Positions 23,319 to 29,399 of a stretch of DNA of 41,591 nucleotides are shown here, piece after piece. The stretch is from Microbacterium sp. PM5 (GTDB lineage Bacteria; Actinomycetota; Actinomycetes; Actinomycetales; Microbacteriaceae). The first letter of the stretch is position 1, and every line of letters begins with the position of its first letter. Location of the stretch: positions 3,117,093-3,158,683 of the forward strand of contig NZ_CP022162.1 in the NCBI RefSeq assembly GCF_003293595.1, written 5' to 3'. The translations under genes and the position numbers were made by a program. Below the pieces are notes generated by a model. It made no database searches. It saw only the letters and a list, made by a program, of their open reading frames with translations, and had not been told where the DNA came from.

Positions 23319-23566
23319 GACTCCCGTCCTTCCGATCTGAGCGCCAAGATCGTCGCGCACGGCCATGTCTGCGTCAAACACTCGCTGCATACGCTGTACT
23401 CCTCGAACTGAACCGGGACGGCGCGGTGCAACCCGCCCACCCGATCAATCGCCGCCTTCTGCCGCTCGATGAGGACTGCCGTCTCGAATGCTCGATCTCC
23501 CGACATGCCGAAGTTGGTCGACGCGAACTTCTTTAGATCGCGTGCGATTGCCTCTGGTTCTGTCAT
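23315..23566 (-). CDS. Small early protein with CxxC and WPC motif
   Basis: 83 residues. The helical start (EPEAIARDLKKFASTNFG) is followed by ETAVLIERQKAAIDRVGGLH. Near the end there is VCSECLTQTWPCATILAL, a CxxC plus WPC pattern repeated in small actinophage proteins and probably metal-binding. It is coupled to its neighbours by ATGA overlaps at both ends. Unknown role. Confidence 0.6.
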   Translation of the reverse strand: MTEPEAIARDLKKFASTNFGMSGDRAFETAVLIERQKAAIDRVGGLHRAVPVQFEEYSVCSECLTQTWPCATILALRSEGRES

Positions 23567-23607
23567 GACCCACTCCCGTTCTCGTGGTTGGGTGTTTGGG
23601 CGTTCAT
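23563..23607 (-). CDS. Possible 14-residue micro-ORF linking two genes
   Basis: ATG 23605-23607 overlaps the stop of the zinc-finger gene (ATGA), and its stop at 23563-23565 overlaps the start of the next gene (ATGA again). The peptide would be MNAQTPNHENGSGS. The double coupling suggests ribosomes pass through it to reach the next gene. It may be only a bridge and not a working peptide. Confidence 0.3.
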   Translation of the reverse strand: MNAQTPNHENGSGS

Positions 23608-24449
23608 GCGGTCTTCCTCTCGGGTTCGGTGCGCAGGGTGAGGCCGTCGCGGGTGATGATCCAGTCGCGGCGGGTGACATAGCCGGCGGTCGCCTGGTCG
23701 GCGTCCCACAGGGTGTGGATGCCCTGCGGGGTGGAGGCGCGGCCGATGGTGTGGCAGTCGCACCGGCACGCGAGGTCTCGGCACGGCTGGTGGGCGAGCA
23801 TGTCGGCCGCTTCGCACGTCTCGGACGTGTACGTGGTCGACCGTGTGTCGCGGAGCTTGGTGAGGAGCTCACCGCAGTGCTGGCATTCGACGATCGTGGC
23901 GCCGCCTTGCTGACGTTGCGGGTTCGCGGTCAGCGAGAGGCGGTCGCAGTGGGGGCAGCGGACGCGTTCGAGTTTCAGCTCCCGCTTCTCGACCTCGAGG
24001 GACTGGTAGGCGCGTTGTGCGGCGTGGGTGAACATGACGGCGTCGCGGGCGCCGGCTTCGGTGTGGACCCACGCTTCGAGGGTGATGCCGAGGCCGGAGC
24101 GGTGGAGGCGGTCGCATTCGTCGAGGGCGAGGAACGTGAGGGGCAGGTTCGTGTACCCGTCGGGGGTGGAGCCTTTCCCTCCGCCTTCGGGGGAGACGGC
24201 GCGGCCGTCGGTTTCGACGACGAGGCGGCGGAACTGCGGCCACCGGAGCATGACGTCGTTGAGCCGGTCCCAGCAGCCGCGGCAGAGGTAGCCGACCTCG
24301 GCTTTGCGGGGCAGGCATCCTCGGCACGTGCCGGGCCGGAGGTCCTCCCTCCATCCCTCATGGTCTCGGCAGGAGACGCGGTGCAGGCCCAGGTGCGTGC
24401 AGGGGCGGATGCCGGGGAGGTGTCCGTTCGTGATGCAGAGGATCGTCAC
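23604..24449 (-). CDS. Cys/His-rich zinc-binding protein
   Basis: 281 residues from GTG 24449 in a GTGA overlap. At least three Cys clusters are visible: CRGCLPRKAEVGYLCRGC near residue 42, CPHCDRLSLTANPQ near 164 with ECQHCGELL near 188, and CRDLACRCDCHTIGR near 222. The first cluster looks like a zinc ribbon of the 'CRGC/CRGCW' kind, and the second a rubredoxin-like knuckle pair. The C-terminal part (IHTLWDADQATAGYVTRRDW then ITRDGLTLR) resembles small winged-helix sequences. This type is common in Microbacterium-like phages; a nucleic-acid-binding role is likely, but no family is certain. Confidence 0.65.
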   Translation of the reverse strand: MTILCITNGHLPGIRPCTHLGLHRVSCRDHEGWREDLRPGTCRGCLPRKAEVGYLCRGCWDRLNDVMLRWPQFRRLVVETDGRAVSPEGGGKGSTPDGYTNLPLTFLALDECDRLHRSGLGITLEAWVHTEAGARDAVMFTHAAQRAYQSLEVEKRELKLERVRCPHCDRLSLTANPQRQQGGATIVECQHCGELLTKLRDTRSTTYTSETCEAADMLAHQPCRDLACRCDCHTIGRASTPQGIHTLWDADQATAGYVTRRDWIITRDGLTLRTEPERKTA

Positions 24450-24922
24450 GTGGGGTCTCCGATCTGCGCGAGGATCCGCGCGGTCGTGTCGTCGTCGAGG
24501 CGGCGGAGGCCGAGAGCGCCCTTGAACGGGATGGGCTCGGTGAGCGGTCGTGGGGACGCGAGGACGAGGTGATGCGCGCCAGGCTCAGCCCAGCCCGAGC
24601 ACGGCTTCAGACGCCCGTCGTGGTTGCCGCTCGGGAGACACCCCTGCGCGTCAGAGTTCCGGTGCACGTCGACGAGGTCGACGACGCCGATGATCGCACC
24701 GAATGTCTCGATGCCGGACGGCGCGTCTCGCAGTAGCGCGGCCGAGCGTGGGTGAGTCCTCGCGAAGTCGTACCACTCGGCGATGGGGTTGACCCTCGCG
24801 GCGGCATGAATGGCGACAGGTCCGCGGTAGGCGCCGGCGACGTTCCGTGTACGGTTCTCGACGTCCTTTCCGCCCCAGACGATCGCGTGCGACCACGGGT
24901 GCCGGACGGTCAGGATGCGCAT
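24446..24922 (-). CDS. ASCH-domain protein
   Basis: 158 residues, ATG 24922 with GGAG before it. The N-terminal MRILTVRHPWSHAIVWGGKD plus VENRTR and YRGPVAIHAA match the ASCH fold, a small beta barrel that binds RNA or nucleotides. A second half continues the barrel (TFGAIIGVVDLVDVHRN, HHLVLASPRPL). Phage ASCH proteins have been linked to RNA or nucleoside hydrolysis in some cases, but their job in phages is mostly unknown. It overlaps the previous small zinc protein by 13 bases. Confidence 0.8.
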   Translation of the reverse strand: MRILTVRHPWSHAIVWGGKDVENRTRNVAGAYRGPVAIHAAARVNPIAEWYDFARTHPRSAALLRDAPSGIETFGAIIGVVDLVDVHRNSDAQGCLPSGNHDGRLKPCSGWAEPGAHHLVLASPRPLTEPIPFKGALGLRRLDDDTTARILAQIGDPT

Positions 24923-25113
24923 GAGCAGGCTCCGTTCAGTGCGATCTCGGTGAAGCAGTTCGGGCACGTCGGACGCGGCTCCGGCTCGTCGTCCTTCGGG
25001 AAGCACCCGACGTGCACGAGCTGATCGTCGACGTAGCGGACATGGTCGCCTGGGTGGATGCGGTCACCGCACTCAGCGGCGCACGTGCCGTCGTAGCGGG
25101 CTGTGAAGGTCAT
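24910..25113 (-). CDS. Small zinc-ribbon protein
   Basis: 67 residues, ATG 25113 after GAGGAG. Four paired cysteines are seen: CAAEC near residue 10, C near 36 (HVGCF), then CPNC near 50 and CSC near 63. The first half (FTARYDGTCAAECGDRIHPG, HVRYVDDQLVHVGCF) resembles the small 'treble-clef' ribbon found beside SSB genes in actinophages. It follows SSB by 11 bases. Confidence 0.6.
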   Translation of the reverse strand: MTFTARYDGTCAAECGDRIHPGDHVRYVDDQLVHVGCFPKDDEPEPRPTCPNCFTEIALNGACSCAS

Positions 25114-25124
25114 GGCGCATCTCC

Positions 25125-25613
25125 TCAGAACGGGGTGTCGTCGCCGTACATGGGCGTCGGTGTGGCCCACGCGTCGGGAGCGGTGGTGCCGGGCGTCGCC
25201 CACGCCTCATCGGTGGCCGCAGCGGGGCGAGCGCCCTGCGTGCCGCCGGACGCCGCGCGGGTGACCTGCGCGGTCGCGTAGCGGAGCGAGGGGCCGATCT
25301 CGTCGACCTCCAGCTCTATCGCGGTGCGGGTCTGGCCTTCGCGATCTTGGTAGGAGCGCTGCTTGAGTCGTCCGGTCGCGATGACGCGCATGCCCTTCGT
25401 GAGGGAGCCGGCGACGTGCTCGGCGAACTCGCGCCACACCGACGCGCGGAGGAACAGCGCTTCGCCGTCCTTCCACTCGTTGGCCTGACGGTCGAAGTTG
25501 CGCGGCGTCGACGCGATCGTGAAGTTCGCGACGGGCAGACCGTTCTGCGTGTAGCGCAGCTCGGGGTCTGCCGTGAGGTTTCCCACGACGGTGATGACGG
25601 TCTCGCCGGCCAT
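25125..25613 (-). CDS. ssb: Single-stranded DNA-binding protein
   Basis: 162 residues, ATG 25613 in a TAATG overlap. The N-terminal 110 residues are the OB fold of bacterial [51 protein letters not shown] and [15 protein letters not shown] with [17 protein letters not shown] flexible Ala/Pro/Thr-rich linker then ends with an acidic tip (YGDDTPF), like the DDxPF tail that binds replication partners. It coats ssDNA for the phage's replication and recombination. Confidence 0.95.
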   Translation of the reverse strand: MAGETVITVVGNLTADPELRYTQNGLPVANFTIASTPRNFDRQANEWKDGEALFLRASVWREFAEHVAGSLTKGMRVIATGRLKQRSYQDREGQTRTAIELEVDEIGPSLRYATAQVTRAASGGTQGARPAAATDEAWATPGTTAPDAWATPTPMYGDDTPF

Positions 25614-25873
25614 TACTTCGCCTGCGCCTTCTCGTTGCGCGCCTGCTCGAGTTGCTTCCGCGCCTCGGCGTTCCGTGCGGCGACGGCGGCCTTCTCGTCG
25701 GCGATCTCGCTGGCGATGAACTCGACGTCTACGTACCCGGCGAGGATCAGTCCCTCTGCCATGCGGACGCGCGTGTCCTTCTCCGTGCGCGGGGCGCCGT
25801 CCTTCAGCTTCTCGACGACGCGCTCCCGCACCGCCAGCCAGTCCGAGGCGGCGATCTCCGTGTTCTTGCTCAT
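25613..25873 (-). CDS. Small charged helical protein upstream of SSB
   Basis: 86 residues from ATG 25873 (AAAGGA before it). The first half ([40 protein letters not shown]) could be a small helical domain, and the last 25 residues form one charged helix ([20 protein letters not shown]). It is coupled to both neighbours by overlaps (ATGA at one end, TAATG at the other). Unknown, but gene order suggests a role in replication. Confidence 0.6.
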   Translation of the reverse strand: MSKNTEIAASDWLAVRERVVEKLKDGAPRTEKDTRVRMAEGLILAGYVDVEFIASEIADEKAAVAARNAEARKQLEQARNEKAQAK

Positions 25874-26190
25874 GCTCTGTTCCTTTCGTGTGATGTGCGG
25901 GGCGGTTGCCCAACTCGGTTCGGGGGGAGCCCGGCGTGGCGGCGGGTGTCCGAGACGTACTGCTTCAGCTCGCCGGTGCGCTCTGCGATCGCGGCATCCG
26001 TGAGGCCCTCGCCCCATGCCTGCAAGACGTGATTACGGCGCGCCTGCGCTTCGAGGCGTGCCATCGTCGACGGCCGCAGCGCGTCTTTGATCGCGGCTTC
26101 GATGACCCGCGCGACGGTCGTGTAGTTCTTCTCGGCGACGTCCAATGCCTCAGCCCAGACCTTGTCCGGGAGGTGCAGTTCGACCCTCAT
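25870..26190 (-). CDS. Regulator or replication helper with RHH and HTH motifs
   Basis: 106 residues. The first 40 residues ([33 protein letters not shown]) match a ribbon-helix-helix fold, as in Arc/MetJ-type DNA binders. The second half ([37 protein letters not shown]) looks like a helix-turn-helix. Two DNA-binding parts in one small protein suggest a repressor of early genes or an origin-binding factor. Overlaps both neighbours by four bases. Confidence 0.65.
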   Translation of the reverse strand: MRVELHLPDKVWAEALDVAEKNYTTVARVIEAAIKDALRPSTMARLEAQARRNHVLQAWGEGLTDAAIAERTGELKQYVSDTRRHAGLPPNRVGQPPRTSHERNRA

Positions 26191-26789
26191 GGCGTCACCG
26201 CCAGCGCTCGCTCGTCGACGAACTGCTGCACCTCGAACGGTGACAGCGAGATCGAGCGGGTCACGTACATCTGCGGGTTACGCGGGTGCTGCTTCGCCTT
26301 CTCGATCAGGTGCAGACCGACCTGCAGTGCCCCGTCGGGGGCGATGTCGCGGTGCGCGTGCTTCCTGACAGAGTCGATGACGGATTGCAGGGAGGTGATG
26401 CCGTTCTGGTTCGCTGCGCGCAGAGTCGTGGCGGACACCTCCAGCGTGTTCGGCTGAACGTTCGCCTTCTTGTTCGCCCGAACCTTCCGCATCCGGTCGC
26501 GCGCGTCCGCGCGGTCTTCAAGAACCTTCTCGCTCGTCGGCTGGAACTCGTCCCAGTCGTGGAAGACCCAGCCGTCCTCGTGCTCATCCCACAGCCCCGC
26601 CTTGACGAGAGCCGCGGCGAGCTTCACGCCGTGCGGCTTCGACTCCACGAACCAGCGCTCGACCACACCGTCGGTGAGGTACGACATGCAGTGTGATCCG
26701 GCGAGGGTCCATAGCCCCATCGCAGCGAGACCAGCGCGGCCCGCCTTCGGGTGCGAATGGAGCTGATCGTCGACCTTGAACCAAGCCAT
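26187..26789 (-). CDS. Replication initiator-type protein (winged helix, phage DnaD-like)
   Basis: 200 residues, ATG 26789 after GGAGG in a TGATG overlap. The start MAWFKVDDQLHSHPKAGRAG and GLWTLAGSHCMSYLTDGVVE is the well-known opening of actinophage replication-initiator or DnaD-like proteins with a winged-helix domain. AALVKAGLWDEHEDGWVFHD follows the same pattern. The second half is basic and then helical (SLQSVIDSVRKHAHRD). It probably binds an origin in or near the early region. No iteron cluster was seen. Confidence 0.72.
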   Translation of the reverse strand: MAWFKVDDQLHSHPKAGRAGLAAMGLWTLAGSHCMSYLTDGVVERWFVESKPHGVKLAAALVKAGLWDEHEDGWVFHDWDEFQPTSEKVLEDRADARDRMRKVRANKKANVQPNTLEVSATTLRAANQNGITSLQSVIDSVRKHAHRDIAPDGALQVGLHLIEKAKQHPRNPQMYVTRSISLSPFEVQQFVDERALAVTP

Positions 26790-27190
26790 CAGAGGATCGC
26801 CTCCGTCCACCACTGCATGTACTCGTCGCCGTACACGGCGTGCATCGCGTCGAGCGCGGCGACCGCCGAGATCTCGATGCGCTCCATCCCGTCGAGGAGG
26901 AACCAGGCCCACTCGTGGGGGGAGTAGATCGGCACCTTGCCGGGGTCCGCCCAGCGGCGCACCTTCCACCCGTAGACGAGCGCGAGGCGCTGCAGGGAGT
27001 GCTCGCACGCCTCGTTGCAGGGCAGGCAGAGGGTGAGCCCGTCGGTGGCGCCAGGCTGGATCTTCGACCCGCCCATGCCGACCGCTCGACGGTGTTGGAA
27101 CGAGAGCCCGTCGACGCGACGACACACGACACACGCGCGGCCGTCGCGGTCGTAGACCGCGTTCCGAACTGTGAGAGTCGGCGCGCTCAT
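26789..27190 (-). CDS. HNH endonuclease
   Basis: 133 residues. The zinc-HNH pattern is clear: CVVC (Cys20-Cys23), QHRRAVGMGG (His33), then CLPCNEACEHSLQ (Cys55-Cys58-Asn59). The tail is helical with Trp (EWAWFLLDGMERIEISAVAA). Here it sits in the early operon between replication and methyltransferase genes, far from the terminase, so a packaging role is less likely than one in cutting host or rival DNA, or in recombination. There is no sign of homing into a gene. Confidence 0.85.
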   Translation of the reverse strand: MSAPTLTVRNAVYDRDGRACVVCRRVDGLSFQHRRAVGMGGSKIQPGATDGLTLCLPCNEACEHSLQRLALVYGWKVRRWADPGKVPIYSPHEWAWFLLDGMERIEISAVAALDAMHAVYGDEYMQWWTEAIL

Positions 27191-29055
27191 GCTGCGAGCT
27201 CCCAGACGTCGTAGCCGAGGGATTCGACGCAGGCGGCGATGATGTCTCGCGCGGCGTTCGGGGTGACGGCGTTGCCGGCCATGCGGACCTGTTCGCGCTT
27301 GTTGCCGAGGAGGACGTAGTCGGCACCGAACGACATGCCTCGCTTTATCTCGTCGGGCTCGAGCATCCTGAACTCGGCGTCGTAGACCATCTGCCAGATC
27401 TCGTCGTCCGTGAGCGTCGGTGCGGGCGCCGGCAAAGTCTCGGTGTCGATGAGGGACTGGTGCCCCGCCGTCGTCAGCGTCCGCAGCGGTTCAGCCGCCG
27501 GCGTCGTCTGCCATGCGGACTCGTCGGGGCCGCCGTTGTTCCGCATCACGAGCGCGTGGTGGTTTCCGGATGCCGCGATCGTGTCGACGGGGTCCGCCGA
27601 AGGCTTCGCGACGCCGTGATTGCGCAGCGGGACGACGAGCGCCTCACGGTCGACGGTGGTGACGGTGCCCATCGGGGCCGACGTCGGCCGAGCCGAGCCT
27701 GTCGAGTAGTACGGCACGAGAAGCCCGGTCTCGTTGCGGGTCGACTGGGTGCGCATCGGCTCGGCGGCGCGGCGCGCTGTCTTCCCGTCGCGGCCCTCGA
27801 CGGGCACGAGCAGCGCGGCGTGGTTCCCGCCGGCGACGAGCGAGGGCAGCGGGTCCGACGCGCGGCGCGTGCGGGACTCGTCTGAGCCGGAGACGTTGTT
27901 CACGATCAGCGGTCCCGGCGTCAGCAACGAATGCGGCGACGACGCGGTGATCGCACCGATCGGCTCGGTGACCGGCTTCGACATCTGCCCGCCGTCGCCG
28001 CGCGCGGTCATGTTCCGCATGATGAGCGCCTTCGATGCCGTTGTGTGCAGGGTGCGCAGCGGCTCGTCGACCGGCCACGCCCGGTAGTAGGCGTCGGGGT
28101 CGCCGTGCTGAGGGTGACGGGGGGAGGTCGCGTCGTACGTGTTCCCCGCGGCCTCGATCACCATGGGCGCCCAGTGCCGCTTCACGCCGTGGAAGGTGCG
28201 GAGCATCGTCTTCTGCTCCAGCTCCCGCATCCCGAGGGACTTCCGGTCGCCGATGCGTGTGCCGCGCTTGGACCAGTCGATGATCGTGTCCGCGCCGGCG
28301 ACGGCGGGGAACACCTCCGTGTTGCAGGACTGGTGGGGGCAGCGGAGCGTGTACTGCGCACCGTACGTCTTCATAGGGGAGCCCTTCGGCTTGAAGACCT
28401 GCGCCGACTGGATCAGCCCGTGCTCCGGGCAGATCGCTTCCGGGCGCAGCCACTTCTCGAACGCGGGGCGCGGGTTCCCGGCGCGCCAGAACACGATGTA
28501 GACGCGGTCGCGGGACTGTGGGGCTCCGTCGCCGAGGCCCTGCGCGTGCATCGAGTTCAGCCAGACCACCTCGTGCAGGTAGCCGAGGTCGTGCATCGAC
28601 GTGAGCCACCGGTTCCAGTGCACGCCCTTGACCACGCGGGGCACGTTCTCGACGATGACGATGTCGTAGAGGTGGTGGGCGGAGAACCGGGGCACGTCCC
28701 ACATGCCCATGCGGGAGCGGTCGGCGGCCTCGTTCGGGAGGGAGTCGCCGAAGAAGTCCCACGCGAGCTGCCCGTCGGGGAGCTTCTCGCCGCGCGCCTG
28801 CGACCAGTACGTACACTCCGGGGAGAACCAGCCGATCGTGGTCCGCGGGTAGCGTTTCGGGTCGGCCTTGTTGATGTCGGCCTTGTCGTGGTCCGTGTCG
28901 GGGTGGTTCGTGTTGTGCGTCTCGATCGCGAGGTCCCAGTGATTCACCGCCATCACGACGCGCACACCGACCGCAACGCCGCCGGTCGACGAGCCGCCCG
29001 CACCGCAGTAGTAGTCGCTCATGGTCACCTCGGAGGTGCCCATTCGCGGGGTCAT
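27187..29055 (-). CDS. DNA cytosine-5 methyltransferase with internal repeats
   Basis: 622 residues, ATG 29055 in an ATGA overlap with GGAGG before it; ATG 29022 also has a strong site (GAGGTG). Motif I is SDYYCGAGGSSTGG, motif IV WFSPECTYWS with catalytic Cys81, motif VI VIVENVPRVV (Glu136), motif VIII PQSRDRVYIVFW, and the final motif MAGNAVTPNAARDIIAA. The target-recognition side includes a zinc-like pair (AICPEHG, LRCPHQSC). Residues 330-535 are seven imperfect repeats opening with E/D/A-P and ending in 'aLlvP' or alike. It methylates cytosine at C5, most likely to hide phage DNA from host restriction. There is no partner endonuclease. Confidence 0.92.
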   Translation of the reverse strand: MTPRMGTSEVTMSDYYCGAGGSSTGGVAVGVRVVMAVNHWDLAIETHNTNHPDTDHDKADINKADPKRYPRTTIGWFSPECTYWSQARGEKLPDGQLAWDFFGDSLPNEAADRSRMGMWDVPRFSAHHLYDIVIVENVPRVVKGVHWNRWLTSMHDLGYLHEVVWLNSMHAQGLGDGAPQSRDRVYIVFWRAGNPRPAFEKWLRPEAICPEHGLIQSAQVFKPKGSPMKTYGAQYTLRCPHQSCNTEVFPAVAGADTIIDWSKRGTRIGDRKSLGMRELEQKTMLRTFHGVKRHWAPMVIEAAGNTYDATSPRHPQHGDPDAYYRAWPVDEPLRTLHTTASKALIMRNMTARGDGGQMSKPVTEPIGAITASSPHSLLTPGPLIVNNVSGSDESRTRRASDPLPSLVAGGNHAALLVPVEGRDGKTARRAAEPMRTQSTRNETGLLVPYYSTGSARPTSAPMGTVTTVDREALVVPLRNHGVAKPSADPVDTIAASGNHHALVMRNNGGPDESAWQTTPAAEPLRTLTTAGHQSLIDTETLPAPAPTLTDDEIWQMVYDAEFRMLEPDEIKRGMSFGADYVLLGNKREQVRMAGNAVTPNAARDIIAACVESLGYDVWELAA

Positions 29056-29399
29056 CGAGTCGCCTCCGTCGGCCGGAACGCGTTGACCGTGTAGAGAGCA
29101 TCGGCGCGCTGCTGGGAGCGGTCGTAGTACTGCCCGTCGAAGTAGCGGTTCAGCGCGGCCATGACGTCCGCGCGAGCCCGCCCGTTCTCGAAGTCGTCCA
29201 GGGAGCGCAGATCATCGGCGAATGAGTTGCACGAGCATCCCGCGCCGCTTGCCCAGAAGTAGGCACGCCGAGACGGCGAATACCAGGCGTGGAACTCGTC
29301 CCACTCGTAGGACTCGCCCAGGTCGACGTCGACGACGGGAACGAAATCGAGGTCGTCTGAGCCCTCGAACTGGATGTAGTGGTCGTCGAGGGTGCTCAT
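29052..29399 (-). CDS. DUF7574-type small protein
   Basis: 115 residues, ATG 29399, coupled at both ends by four-base overlaps. The central pattern FHAWYSPSRRAYFWASGAGC with SCNSFADDL (SPxxRxYFWxSxxGCSCN) marks the actinophage DUF7574 family. The rest is acidic and helical (ENGRARADVMAALNRYFDGQ). It sits between two methyltransferases, so a helper to one of them is possible. The function is unknown. Confidence 0.65.
   Translation of the reverse strand: MSTLDDHYIQFEGSDDLDFVPVVDVDLGESYEWDEFHAWYSPSRRAYFWASGAGCSCNSFADDLRSLDDFENGRARADVMAALNRYFDGQYYDRSQQRADALYTVNAFRPTEATR

Noticed and set aside
26789..27190. HNH gene as the packaging partner of the terminase
   Set aside because: Packaging HNH genes sit beside terminase; this one is 5 kb away in the early operon and coupled to the methyltransferase gene.
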